From: Cheilinus undulatus
Lineage: Eukaryota > Chordata > Actinopteri > Labriformes > Labridae
Assembly: GCF_018320785.1 (NCBI RefSeq)
Contig: NC_054871.1
Location: 16,674,339 to 16,738,338, forward strand
Direction: 5' to 3'
DNA: 64,000 bases
The notes beneath the pieces were generated by a model. That model saw only the letters and a list, made by a program, of their open reading frames with translations, had not been told where the DNA came from and did not search any database. The stretch's first letter is position 1, and each line of letters opens with the position of its first letter. Of this stretch, positions 1-14,300 are shown piece after piece. Both the position numbers and the translations under genes were made by a program.

Positions 1-2824
1 CTGCAGTTTAGACCTTAGATGGAACAAATTGAACAAAGAGATGGGACAAATCCCACATGTTTGAGAAGCTCATCATTACAGAAGCCCTGGAGGGACATGC
101 ATTGCATATAGAGATGCAAAGATACCGGTACCAGTATCAGGTATCAGTGCCAATACCAAGCCTAACTGCTTGTATTCATAAAACACAGCAGAAACAGTAA
201 TTAGGATCATTTCAAGGCATGATACTAGCCTCTCATTATGTTGTTATGTAGTCAAAGTTGAAGCCAAGTCTGCAGTTTGGTGATGTTTTCACATAAATGA
301 GGATGAAAAAAGTAGAGGAGACTGAAACCATGCACAAATAAATCATCAAGAGGGACAAGGAAAATCCAGTGAAAACAAAACTTTAAAAATAATTTCAAGA
401 ACAGTTATGGCATTATAAGTACTCATGTTTGAAGTCAGTATTGGTGAGTACTGACCCCCAAATAACGTCAGAAACCCAGACACTCACCTTCCCTGGAGGT
501 GGTTAAAGCGTACGATGTTGCACAAAGCATTACGTCAAAATTTACACGTTTATGTGCTCATTAATTTAAGCACAAATCTCACTCAATGGCGATGGTGTTA
601 TTTCATTTGAACCCATGTTAGGATATTTTTCACAATAATGGATATAATACACCACTTTGAATTATTCTAGATTTCTCTGATTTTTGGGAAAGCATCCCTT
701 GATCCCCGGTGTCTTTGGACCCCCCACTAGGCCTTACAGCCTCTGTGCACTGCTTTTTCCCCTTATTTATTTAACTTTATATACATTTATCAAATTTTGA
801 ACACTGTAATTACATGTTTTTAATACTAAGCAGGCCTAATTTGATCATTAATGCAATAAGCATTGCTTTAGCACTTTAATTTATTTGAGTAGAGTGTTAT
901 TCAGCTGAAAATGCAATCTAATTTTTATCATCATGGTGCAACAAGCACTCTTCAAGAGTTAGCAGATGCATCTTGCTTAACCACAATGTTGCACATTAGG
1001 GTCAAACAGCGAAGCTCTGCTGCACGTCTCTTTCCTGTCACCTCCTTGCAGTCATCTCTTATGAGGAACGTGAAAAAAGAGCGGGCTACCCGTTTTTAAT
1101 GTGTGATACAGGAAGTATTGTGTTGTGAAAGCAAGTTTGATCTCATCCCCTAAATGGCAACTTTTCTTTGGCAGGTTATCAATGAAGAAAAGGTTTAATG
1201 ATGTCTTCCAGCTTTGTGAGATCGCTTTTGGAGACAAAGTTAGCCATCTATCCAAATAATCCTGTTTCATGATGCAGACCCCTGATGAATACATTTAAAA
1301 TATTCACAAAAAAACATAAGGGTCATATTGTTCAGCTCATTTGTTTACATACCCTTCATTGGTGCTCTCTGAGTGTCTGCTGACTTGGTCTGAAACGCTC
1401 CATCATTAGTTAAAATACTTCAAACCATTTGAGAGGGATACCAAGACCCTTTTCATGGACCACAAAGACACACAACACAGCTGAAGCAACTGTTTCTAGA
1501 GCTAATTAAAGAGAGAAACTACCACACAGTCACCTGATGCTTCCTCTTTTAAAACACTGAACCTAATCTCAGAAAGCAAGAACAGAAAACACGACCACCA
1601 CCGTCAAAATCATGGAGTAAATGCCACTTTTAAAATGACAACAGCCTACAAAGACACTGGGAAAGGAGAAGCAGGAATGGAAGCCATTAAGACAATACTG
1701 GATATTCAGGCATCCCTATTAACACTTGCTTGGGGGGTTCAATCTGTGTGACCATGGCTAACAGAGCACACCCCCCTCACACTGCAAGTCGCAGAAAAAG
1801 GCACTAGAGTGGGGCTGTTGCTAGCCGTAGAAAAGTAAAAGCGATATACATTCATAGCTCACAGGTTTTCAATCTGGGAATAAATACACAAATGCACTTG
1901 TAGAAAAATAAAATGTTAAAAAAGCGTGGCCCCTATTTTTTTCTTATTATTTTTGGATTCTGGGAGACAAGTATGGCTACTTTTTCACGGCTTTTTTCTT
2001 AACCCCCACCCTTCCCGACCCACTGCTTAGAAGGCAATTCAGGAGTGATCCTCCACTGCTCTGGCTGCGAGCAGTCGAGCCCTTTCATGCACGTCAATAT
2101 GGGAATAAGAGAGGCGAAGGAGGAGGAGGAGGGATGAAGTGAGAGGGCTTCAATGGGAGAGGGGAAGAGGAGGAGGGGGAGAGGAGGTCAAGGCTCAGCT
2201 TTCAGCGCGAGGAAGTCGAGGAGAGACTCAACAGAACATGTGTTTTTAAATGTTCAGACAACAGGGAAACCCCCACAGTCCCTCACATGCACAAACAAAC
2301 ACAAACACACTTCTGAGTGTCTTCATGTACATTGTTGAGTCTAACTTTGGAATCAAACATGCGTGAACCTGGACACGGTTTAACTTGAATCTTTAAACAC
2401 TATCGACATTTAATTAACAGTTAGGCCTTGTCCTCTAACAGTGTTTTCTGCTCTGGCAGTACTACTTCTTAAGGTTACTGGCTTCCTTTTTGGATAAAGA
2501 CCTGCTTTTATTTTGAAAGAAAATGAGGAATATCAAGAAGATCAAAGATTATGCCATGTACTTCACTACAGAGAAAGGAACTTGCTACGGATTAAAAAGG
2601 AAAAAGTACATTTATAAAGTGAAATATCTGATAACAGCCACATCACTGTGGCTGCAGGGAGACATTGTAGTGGCTAAACCTTAGTATGCGATTAATGCAA
2701 TAAAAAAAGTTTATGCACTGATTATAGGCCTTAATCGCATCACATTTAATGCTGACAGCCTTAGTTGCTAGGTTACAAAAGATGACTCATAGCATCTCAC
2801 TCTTCTTGATAGAGATTACTGCTG

Positions 2825-3276
2825 GGCAATTAATCTAATCTCAATTGCGATGCCAGGCTGTGCAATTACATGATTGCATAAAAGGCTGCAGTTATTTTGG
2901 GATTTAACAGTACTTGAAAGATTTACAAAAATGCCTGCAGAAAGGCCTTTAAATTTACAATATTACAACTACTGCACTTTGTACGTGTCCCTTTGTTTTC
3001 CAAACAGAGAAAACTTTTTTTTTAATATCAACTTATTTTGACAGCAGTACATTAAACCTCAAGGTTTTGTAGTTTTTTATGCAAGTTAATATTTGTATGT
3101 TTTGAATTGGAAAATGTACACTTTAAAACTATCACTATTCTCAGCATTTCCCTTGATAGCCAAGCAAGTAGATTCATGACACTATTTATTTATTATATCC
3201 TTATAACAAATTCAGAATCGCAATATTGTCCAGGACAATCACAATTGCATTTTATTCCAAAATCGTGCAGCCCTAA
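2825..3276. repeat. hAT-like non-autonomous element
   Basis: It starts GGGCAATTAATCTAATC and ends CCAAAATCGTGCAGCCCTA, the imperfect inverse of the GGGCTG(C/A)ACGATT ends common in teleost MITEs. It has no coding capacity. Related but partial sequences occur at 20816-21330 and 23660-24130. Confidence 0.45.
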
Positions 3277-3984
3277 TAGTGATCATCAGGTCCCTGTTTC
3301 ATGGTGCTGAATGCTTAAGAATACAAGAAACAGCAGAAACAGTTTAAATTTTTGCATCTTTTTTAAAAAATTTATTCCTACTCTTAAGATTAAAATGTAC
3401 TTTATTTTGCCACATTTTAGTCATTTTAACCCATTATAAGTTTTAGTCAAGTTTAAGCTAATGAAAACCAAAGTAACTTTGAATTCCAGAATTCCAATAG
3501 AAAGCGCTCACATTTTAATCTTTACTTAAGTCATAATTATTATCTTTGAACTGATTTAATCAGCCACATTGGAAATCACTATGGAGGTAACAACATTGAC
3601 CTATTAATCATTTAAGTGATTTAAAATACACTGATGAAAATTCTGACGTACCAGTTGAGAAATATCGTGAATTTTGAATGTCCAACAGTCAAGCACTAAG
3701 TCAAGTCTTGTTTTAGTTTCCTTGACAAAACTTACTTTTCATCTGAGTTTTTAATCACCAAAGATCCATCCACTTTCAGATAGTCTTAGTCTAGTCTTCC
3801 TCATGGAAAAAAGGTAGTTGACCAATATTTTTAGTCATAGTTTATGTTGAGTAAATTAACACTAATTAGACAGGATTGGAGTAATGTCCTTGCATTAGCA
3901 GCAGCTTTTAACCTGTGTCTGGACTAAGATTGGTAGTAGGAATAAAAAAATGTTACTTCCCCTATTTTTGTTGAGAAAGCTGAT

Positions 3985-4225
3985 ATCAGAAGTCCAGTAG
4001 GTCTTGATTCTGATTGGTCAGTGAAGAAGAAGTAACACTGATGAGCATGGTGCTATTCCATATGTTGAACTGTTTCAACTGAGAGTGCAGTGAGTGCAAC
4101 AACAACAAAAAAAGACTGATGATGCAGACGATTTTGCACCTAGGGCTAAGCATTGAAAATGCTGAAATGCTTGAAATGCCTATGGTGTTGAAAACACTTT
4201 GGTAATGTATAGAAGCTGGCCCTCT
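3985..4225. repeat. Dispersed repeat, copy 1 of a family
   Basis: Shares ordered blocks with 23360-23590: CTTGATT(C/T)TGATTGGTCA, ACGCTGTTCTA/TGGTGCTATTC, TTTCAACTGAGA and GTGAGTGCAAC. It is an old, diverged pair with no ORF. Confidence 0.5.
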
Positions 4226-5198
4226 CAGAACAAAAAAGCCATAAAGGCACAGGTCCTGATGTAGTTGTAAGTATCTCACGTGTTACTTTAGAAAATAACT
4301 TGTTTAATATTTTTATACCAGTGTTTCTCACCGCCTTTCATGTCACTTTTTGATGCCCCCCACTTTTTGGCCGGGGGGTAAAAGCTCTTGATATTGATAT
4401 AATAAAACACTGATATCTGCAGACAACTACATTTTAGCGTGTTGATAAAATCAACCAGTTAATACAAGTTTTATGCAGCTTAAAATGTAAAAATAAAGAG
4501 AATTATGGTCAAGTGTCGCCTGAATTATATATGTCTATTTGTATTTGTGTTTGTGTTGTTTGTGCCTGAGCTTCATACCCAAAGAGAAGTCAGTAGAGGC
4601 AAAGACATCTCCTCTCAGACCCCAGTAGAGCTAGTTCACAAACACGCACATGCAAAGACAGTCAACTCACGTACACATGACTGTAGAGTATGTTGGGAGA
4701 GAAATGAGCTCCAGCTGACAGCAGGGGGAAGGGAACCGGAGTGTTCTGCCGAGTAAGGACTGCGTGTGAAGGGAGGGGGGTATGAAGGGGGGGTGGGGGG
4801 TGGGGGGGTGGGGGGTTGGCTTTGCAAAGGCAGGAGCAATAAGAGTGCAGGAGGGTGAAGGAGGGGGTGAGGGGTGCATTCCTCAGACTCAAAAAGGAAA
4901 AAAAAGATGTGTAGTGAAAATCCTGACTGCAGACGGAGTTCATCTCCTCCTCCTCCTTTCCTCCCTCAGCCTCACCTGAAGGCGCTGTGTCTTCATGTGT
5001 GCTTGTGTTTGTTCGTGTGTTTCTGTTTGTGTGGTACTTGTTCCATGGTTCAGTCAGGCCTGGGAGACAGCTGCGACAGATGTGGCTCTTCGTCCCCTTG
5101 TTGAAGGAAAAAAAAAAGGAGACATGGTGGCGAGTCTACCTCCGCCTCTGATGCCGCCATCTGCAAGCCACCTCCCCCATGCCGGGCCCTACTTCCTG

Positions 5199-5327
5199 TC
5201 ACGTGGCCGTCGCCTCCAGATAGCTCTGTAGTTTGCGGACTGTGGACTCGTCCAGTGAAAAGAGGTCAAAGTCAAAGGTGGTGTTGGTGACATTGAAGTG
5301 GCCCGTCTCTTCGATCAGGTTTACAAT
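5199..5327 (-). CDS. mllt1: mllt1 exon 12, end of AHD and stop
   Basis: 42 codons plus [23 protein letters not shown] then [22 protein letters not shown]. Nearly identical to the mammalian ENL C terminus. The 3' UTR continues below 5199; possible minus-strand AATAAA signals occur at 2507-2512 and near 3411, and neither is proven. Confidence 0.96.
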   Translation of the reverse strand: MVNLIEETGHFNVTNTTFDFDLFSLDESTVRKLQSYLEATAT

Positions 5328-8300
5328 CTGAAAGAGTGGAGCAGAGAGGCACCATACATTATTATAATTACATGAAACAACAGGCATGAAAATTAGAATC
5401 TTATACTTCCTAACACAATGGTTACCAACCTGGGGTCTGGGACCCTGTAGAGCAGGAGTGTCAAACTCAAGGCATGGGGGCCAAATCCGGCCCGTGGCAC
5501 AGATACACCCGGCCCACCAGATCATATATTTTTATTATAACTGGCCCACCAGTATGAGGTCTGCAGATTTCCTCCAGTATAACAATAACTTTACCTTGAT
5601 GATGCAAATATCCTTAAGTCTTAAGAATTAGAAAGAGTAAAGAGTGAAAATAATTTGATAAAAAGTCAGGAATGTGGTAATAGAAATTTGTGTTTTCATT
5701 TTGTAATTTCTAATTTGCATCTCACAATAATGATCTAAACTTATTGTTTTTGACTTTTTACATCATATTTTGACTGTTTCAAATCATAATTTTGACTTTT
5801 AACTTATATTTTGACCATTAAATTTTAATTTTCAAGTCATATTTTGATGTTTTAAATTCATGAATTTGAATTTAATCTTACCTTTTGACATTTTCAACTC
5901 CTAACTTTGAACTTTAATCTCAAATATTAACCTTTTTGATTTAAAATCTTAAATTCTGATCTCATCTTTGGACATTTATAATTAAGTATTTTAAATTTTG
6001 TCTCATATTTTGACATTAAAAACTCATGGTTTAGAATTCTATCTTATATTCTGACCTTTAAGACTCTTGATTTTTAACTTTATCTCATATCTTGAACTTT
6101 TTAATCTTTTGATTTAGATTTTTTTCTCATATCTTGACATTCTCAACTCTGTGATATAACTTTTAATCCCAAATATTGACCTTTTTGATTCAGAATTTTA
6201 ACTTTCATTATCTCGTCCTTTATACCTTTTAAACTCAAGGTTTTGAATTTTAAAACTCAAAATGTTGCTTTGTCACCTGTAAAGTTGTCAGAATTTTACT
6301 TGTACAGAATAACTGTAAAACCTTTACTTAATACTATACAAAGGTCTGTTTGAAGAAAAACATGTATACACCTACTTTCTTTGACAGCAATTTATCTTTA
6401 TTTTTTCATGTGGGTCTTAAGGGCTAAGGGCTAAAAGGTTAAGAAACCAGTATGGAAAAGAAAAATCCAGCTGAAGTAGGTCCACTGTTTCTGCTTTAAA
6501 CCGTAAATATTAGCAGACATGTTCAATCCTGATAAAAATTTTGAGCTATTGTCTGCCCAGATTGATATCATGCCAGTATTATAGTGAACCCCTTGTAAGC
6601 ACACATCAAAGAGCCATGTCTGAGACTGAAACTTGTGAACAATGCATCGAGGACAACTTCTTTATCTGGGGCACCTACTTTTTCAACCGAGCTAAACCAG
6701 CAACTCTGACATCATGTAAATGACAAGAAAATTTCCAGAATTCATTAAGGCGAGGCTCACATGATTGACCAAATAAAATAAAGAACAGAAATATTTATCA
6801 ATAAAAATATGAGGGGAAAGGAGGCTTTCATTTATTCTAAGTGGACCAAACATGGACTACCATGCACCTTCTAAAAGGCAATTGTGTTTTATTGTGTGGC
6901 ATTAATAAATTAATCCTTTTTTTAGTTTTTATGTGTGTGAATCAGACTTTCCAGGTGGTTTTATATTCCTATAAAATTGTTCAAACACTGCCTACAGGTT
7001 TTGCAGTATAACATTTAGAAGAAAGCCCAAACACACACCTGCTGTAGGACGTTACGCTCCCTTAAAGCCATCAGTCTGCGATGGAGGTCCACCAACTCTT
7101 CTGTGTAGGCCTGCAGTGAGGAAACAAACATCAGCTGGTTATTCAAAGACAAAAACAAGCATTTATTTTTCATTTGTTTTTGATTTAGTTGGATATTTTT
7201 ACAGCAGGTCTGGATCTTTGTGGGACTTTCTGGTTAATAAAAGTAAAATAAAAACAAGTTCCTTCCCGGGGTCTCAACAATGAAACAACAAAGTGAGAGT
7301 ACGTTTGAACGTGAAGGAAGATATGAGATCAGTTCAGCAGAGTTTTATCACTACATAAATCATCTCACATAAAGGGAAGAACAAATTTTTCTTTAAAAGG
7401 TTCATAGGGCAGAGTCTGTCTGCACATCTGGACTCACTGCCCTTTACTCCATCCTGAATTCATTAATGCACTTGTTGAACGATGACAAAAAAATCTTCAT
7501 GTGTGTGAATATGTATGTGAAAGAGTTGAAACATAAAAAAAGTTTGATTTACCCTTCCTACCTTGTCGTATCCCTTCTTCAACACCTTCTCTGAGCGGAA
7601 CGAGGAATCAGGACTCTTTCTGCCTGAAACCTGCAGAGAGATCAGAGAGCAAGGGAAAGAAAGCGGAAAAGAGGAGAGAAATCAAACAGAGGGGATAAAG
7701 AGAAAAGAGGCAGTGAGAAGAGAAAATAAGACTATCTGGGACGACAGTCAACACTACGGATGTAGGAGAGAAATCAGAGTATGATGATGCAATTTCTGCA
7801 TAATAATTTAACATCAAAATGCTATTGTTGATACAAAACAACTGCATATCAACAACATCTAATTTTATATAATGGCAGTTTTTGGTTAAAAAAATAATCT
7901 TCCTCTCCAACAGAAAGGCCTGTATCTGTAGGATCCTCTAATTATACTGTTAAATCTTTAAAAATACAAATTTGCACCTGCCAGAAAAAAGAAAAGTACT
8001 TTAAGTAGACTTACCCTGATTAATTGCATTTGCTTCCAAGGATTGCATTGCAACCATTTCAGCATTTCTTTACTGCTGCAGGCTAAAATAATGAACTTCC
8101 GAAAGTCTAAATCTGTACAAACCTGAATGCTAATGCTAATGTTAATGTTGGCCATCTAAATGCACACAACAAGGAAACAAAGGAACACTATTACATAACT
8201 AGGTAAATGAAAGACCCCCAAGTTACAACACATCATCTAGTTCAATGAAAGCAGGTGGTGGAACTAAGCCGGTGTCACTCACTTTGTTGTTGGAGGGGTT

Positions 8301-11300
8301 GTGTTTCTGTGGGGGAGGGGCGAGGCCTCGACTGGGGCTGTGCGAGCCGTCGCTGCTGTCACTCTCACTGTCCAGGCTGAGTCTGTTGGGGGACAGGGTG
8401 AGGTCAGAGGTCAACCATAATACAGACAGAGGCAGACAGAACAGTGCCATACTGCTTTGTGTTGTATTTGAGCGTGGATGTGTTTGAGATTTGATTATCA
8501 TTTGCTGCCTTAATAAAGATGGTGCTCAGAGAGGAGAGTAAGCTGCTAATCCTTTTAGACTACATTTGGCTAAAAGAGTAGGATTTATTGTTGGTATAGA
8601 TTTTTTCACAGGTTTTTTAAAAGCAACTACAAATTTTTAAAACTATGAATTCATTTGAGAAGGGTTGCTGCAACTGTCTGCCATGTCTACTATTACAAAT
8701 ATCATTAAGTATTAACTGAACACTATATTTATTGCATTCCTTTCTTTTTTAGTAGATGTTCTGTGGACTGAACATACTTGGATGGGACAAACACCACTGG
8801 AGGAAACCAATAAACCAGCGTTGATTAATGCACTGATTTTATCATGTGACACAGGACCACTGAGCCAAAGGTGTAGAGTGCTTTTAGCAAAACTGACCGA
8901 GAGTCGCGATTAGGGGGGTTCGTCTTGATAGGCGTCTCTTCCTCCGAGCTGCTGTCATCATCATCTGACTCCTCTGACTGGATCTCCTCCACCATTGACC
9001 GAAGGGGACCTGAGAGATGAGGACAGAGTCAAAAAAACATTATAATACTATCCTCCATCCAATGAGTCTGGCTAACATGAGGCACACCTAACCGGGGGGG
9101 GACAGGAATCTTAGGGGGGCGTGAGGCTTCGTCTGCTCTGAGGCTGTCAAAATTAGATTTGCAAACATTGACTAAAACCAAGATAAAGCAGCTATTAAGT
9201 AGTTTACACAAAGGTCTGTTGATAAGAAACGCATGCATAGGCCTTTTTTAGGGTTTTATCAGTGAACAAAATTTAAATCTATGTTGATTTTTCTTCTCTC
9301 TTGGGTCCTGGGCAGCTCTGCTTTTCTTGGGTACATGTTGGGGGGCTCCAAGGAAAAATGGTTGGGAAACACTGGGTTATATTGTACTTAAAGCCATGAA
9401 TAAAGTTCTACCTTGTCCTTGTTTCTGTCCCGGCTCAAAATCTGAATCTGAACTAGAGTCAGAGCTCGAACTGGAGTTGGAAGGACTGGAAGGAGCTGAC
9501 TGCTGCAGGTAGAGGAGAAAAAAATCACACTTTAAAAACATGGGAAACAAGAGAGAGAAACCTTATAGGCAGTAGAATAAATACATGCACGGGGTAGTTA
9601 GGCTTGACCTTAGTATTCACTGACATTGTAAATGAAATAACTATTAACTTTTAGCATCCCATCTAACAACCATGTAACAGATAAATGTGCAAGTTAGCAG
9701 GCACAGCTTGGCAGTGAAGCTGAAATGATTAATCTTAATACTGTTTACCAGAAAAGACTTTCACAGCACATATTTGGATAATTTTTCAGAAGGCAATTTC
9801 AAAAGAAAAAAAAAAATCAAAACACTTCCAAGTTTGAGTTTCTCATCTGTGACAAACTTAATTTCACATCTGCTTTTAGTCATCCCGTTTAAATTGATAA
9901 ATTGGCATGAGGAAAGTTTTCCTACTTTCCGATTTTCAGTAGACTCAAGAAACAGACTGACAGATGGAGAAAATAAAAAGCCAAATTTTGTATAATAAAA
10001 ATCAAATGCAGTGCTCTATGTGAAACATGGTGGCCAAAATAATATTTTTGGGAACCACAACAAAGACTGGGCAGTGACTTAATTTTATCTAATAAGTATA
10101 TGTTTAAGATGTTTAAACATTTATTTTATGTGGCACAGAGCTGCCATCATTCCACAAGCTTCTTTGTAGTCCTTAAATACTAAAATTTCCATATGGTTGC
10201 ATGCATTGTTCCTGGAATTAATAAAAGTCAGGATTTTGTATTGCAAAAAGCTCAAGTTTCTCAGCGGTCCAGCTTTGCAACCTCTAACTTGACAAAACAA
10301 CTATAAATTGCCACTTTTTCGACTGCCAGCATTTTACACAAGCCTGCAGTCAAATTTGAGAAGCAAGCAAAAAGAAAGTGCCAGTCTGAAATCACCAGCT
10401 TAAAATCAACTAATAATGATGGCAATATACAGTCTAAAATCATTAGACATACTTTTCATAGATCCAGAAATCATGTTTAGTTCTTTTCACTAAGCCCTGT
10501 GAACAATAATTTGACTTCTTTTCCCCAGTTTAAGCTAATATCGTATTTCTGTACCTCTGACTTTGAAGAAGCTTCATCCTCTGAGTTTGATTCCTCTGAC
10601 ACTGGGATTTTCTTGGGTTCCTTCGGCTCCTGTGCATCATTTTTGCCTTTGGCCCAGCGGCCTTTGTCCTTTGGAGGTTTCTTCTCAGTGTACGACTGAC
10701 TGACTGACGTCGATGAGGAGACACGAGGTGAAGATCCTGTGAAGGGTCCGCTGCTTGGCCCTTTTGGCCCGTCTGAGCTGCCCTTCTTCTGCTTCTTGGC
10801 GCTGGGTTTGGGAGACTCTACAGTGGAGGGTCTTTTCCCTGGAGCTTTGGACTCTGCGGGTCCTCCCCCGCCTCCTCCCCCACCGCCCCCTCCGCTCCCT
10901 GCCCCCCCTCCTTTAGGGGACATGCCCTCCATCTTCGACTCCTTCAGGGTGAGCTTGGGCTCCTTGAAGGCAGCCTTGGGTAGGACCTTCACTTCATCCT
11001 TCACTTTGATCTCTGACGGCTTCTTTGACGACGAGGACGATGAAGGATCGCGGCCGCTCTTGCTGCTTCCGTCTCTGTCGTTGTCGCCTTTTGATGTGGC
11101 TTTGCTCTCTGAGTCTTTTCGGGGACGTTCGCGATGCTCCTTGGTCAGCTTGTGTGGTTTGGGTCCTTTACTGCTGCCACCACTTCCTTCTTTGCTGGGT
11201 TCCTGAGGACAGAAAATAAATCCCAGACATAACCACTCAGCCAGAGTCCCAGTGAATAGATGCAGGCAGGGCTGTACGTTAACTTTTTTTGCCCATAGCG

Positions 11301-14300
11301 CTGGTGCTACTGAGGTTAACAATCTTGTAGCACAGAACACAAAACCTGTAGCACATAATATATAAAATGTTTGTTACAGCTATAAAACCAATGCTTAGTT
11401 AGTGAATGTACTTGGAAAAACAAAATAAAAACGGCCTAAATTACACCTCTCATTAATGTCTACCAAAGCAAACGGTCAGTCACAGAGAAGAGATGCTGAG
11501 GGTTCATCTCCACATTCAGACACAAAACAAGAGCCAACTAACTTTACAGAAGTGTTGGTGCTTAAAGATGAGTAGAGCAGTATGATTTGGAAATCAAACC
11601 TTGAGATCAGAGGATCAAATTAGCTCAGTTTGTGCCACTACTTGCTAACAGAATCCTTTTGTTTGTATTCATCAATTGTTTTTCTACTTTAGACAGGACC
11701 AGCTGACAGCTGAAGTCTTTTTCTGTGTTCATCCTTATTACTTAAACTTTAGTGTGTTCTAGAGACTAAAGTATGTTTCTTTGTTCATCCTTGAACTGTG
11801 TTTTAAGGACTGAAGTGTTAGGTCTGTACATTTATATATTGGTATTGATACCAGATAAATTTAATTTGTTAATATCCCCATATTGTATAAACCCCAATAT
11901 TGTGCATTCCTAGTCAAACTAAGAAATATAGTAAAGTTTTAGGTTCTTATGTGGGTCTTTTCAATGGATTTCTTGCAGGACAATTCAAAAGGACCAAGGG
12001 CCACAGTTGGCCCACGGGCCATAGTTTGGACACCCCTTCTATATTTACTGATACTCAGAGTAATAGGAAAATATTCCAAGCATTATTAGACTCTCATTAA
12101 GCACTGTTAAAGTGTGGTCCATATTGTACTATCACACTGGGTTCTGGTGTTTATAAAGCTAATGTAAATAACTAAATCCATCTTTTCTAACAGTGTCACG
12201 ATAACATAACAATTTATCACCAAATCTCATCTTTACCCTAATAATCAACAAAAAGTTTATGCAGTGTGTGGCAGTATTGACCTACTTCTCCATGCTCCTG
12301 TCTCTCTCTCCCTCATCTACGTCATACACTGCTGTCTGTCAGTGTCATATCAGACCTGTATGCTACATTCAGACGCATATTGGCTTGTTAACCAAACAGA
12401 AGCAGCTATAATATTAGTGGAGAAAAAATCCATTTTTTTTACACATTAATCTTTAATCAGAAGTTAGCACAGACTGAGAGCTCTGTCCTTTCACTGCCAG
12501 CCAATACATTGCAACCGTCAGTGCGTAATTGGAAGGGACGAGGCTAACAGACAAGTAAGCTAGCAGATACACGTTTTTAACATCGTCTAGCCTTAAAATA
12601 AAACTTGACATAATAGCAGCGCTCCTCCTTAGCATAATGACACCTGTACTGCATATGCTCTGAGCCTTCCCCGTCTGTAAGAGCAGCAGCAGGCCACTCT
12701 CTCACCATCAGGGAGCGTGGCCGATCGCGCTCCAGACGCGGAGGATTACTTCTTATTAGAGGGAAAAACATTCCGCTTGAATCTAAAATTGACAAGATAT
12801 AAGAAATAAATGGACTGGGCATGAAATTCAAATCTCAAATCAAAGTGGAGTGAAGTTTTTGGAGCAACAAGTAAAACTGAAAGTCTTATTTGCGTGTCTG
12901 GCATGCACACACCTCTCTCACTTTGTCATAGCTTCGTGCGATGGGGGGTGAAGACCTCTTAGCACAGACCAATTTTCTTGTAGCATTTGTGACATAGACG
13001 TTGCACTGTACGGCCCTGGTAGGTCTTAATCTAATTTCATTATTCAAAAACTTTTCTTTGAACTTAATGCAAAAGTGGAATAGCTAACATCTAAGTTCAC
13101 CATTTAAAATATTAGCTTGCTTACATTGGGGAAGGAAAGGTTTTGAAATTAACCACCACTGAAACAAAGAGTCCTTCAAAGTGCTTTGCAGTGTTTCAAT
13201 ACACACAATTCCAGCATTATAACTCATTAAGATATGGCACAAATAAATATCAGACCATGATCATACCACAGCAACAACATACAAGTCCTGGGAACCCAAT
13301 GTATTGCTGCACTTTTCACAGTGCTCTCTCTCACCTGCAGCAGCTTTTGGTTGAACATACTAGTTAAGATCTACAGTTTTTTTAAAGTGTTGGTATTTTT
13401 TGAAACAATTCTATACTACTGTACTACTTCGACAACTGGCCCACAGGTGGCCCATATGCATCAAAGATACACAATAACAATTTAAGCAGCAAAAATTGAC
13501 CAGAATCAGCCATATTAGTAAATTAATCAAAGCATCTGCAGCCAGATGTGTCTGCTGCCAAGTCTTTCAACTTTCTCTTAAGAGATCAGTTCAATGAGTT
13601 TCAACTCTTTTTGTAAATCATTCCAGGCAAAGGGAGCAGCAAATTTAAATCTGCACTCGGAGCAGGCGAGAGGAGTATTTAGGGGAGCAGGGACAACACA
13701 TAAGAGGAGGTTTGTTGATTTTCTCTCCTTCTTGTTCAGTTGAATCAGTAATTATGATTTCCAAGCAGCCTTCTTCCTTTCAGTATATGTCCCCATGCAT
13801 GTTCAGATTGCTGGGTTTTGTTATTTTAGTTTTGGGCTGCAGTTTGCCAGTAGTGTTTTCTTGATTCTTTTAAATTTTTAAGTTAGGTAGTTTATTTTTG
13901 AGTAGGTGGCCTTATTGGGTGTTGGCAAGTCCAGAGGCCCATTGTGGGTCAGCCATGCCCACTTCCTGTCTTTTGTCCTTTTTTGCCAGTGCCTGCAGCC
14001 CTTTTTGTTTTGTTGATTTGATTTAATAACTGGTTGTTTGTTTATCAATTTTAAGAGGTGGTAAGATATATGGGGACTCATCCGGGATGGACAAAGAAGC
14101 AAACGAAGATATCAAAAAATAAATGAAAATACAAGATTAATAAACAAGCAAATAAACTGCATCAGTAGATATGAAGTGACTGAACTACTTGCTTGCTTGT
14201 GAGCACAGTAAAGCAGGGATGATAAAACTTAGATAAGCTTGGTTTGCATTTTCAAGACCTAAGATTTGCCCTTAACACAACTTGAATTTTACTCAAAAAT

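Larger units (their letters stand above)
1..5198. other. mllt1 3' UTR and downstream intergenic DNA, no gene seen
   Basis: The part next to 5199 should be mllt1 3' UTR; its end is unknown. No coding exon is recognisable. The DNA is AT-rich apart from a purine-rich stretch at 2105-2220 and a G-rich run at about 4770-4870. A GGTACC-rich fragment lies near 120-170, and the element at 2825-3276 is listed separately. Confidence 0.5.

Noticed and set aside
10739..11206. 155-codon plus-strand open frame rich in Pro, Ser and Leu
   Set aside because: It is the exact antisense of mllt1 exon 6; the GC-rich, low-complexity coding strand keeps the other strand free of stops.
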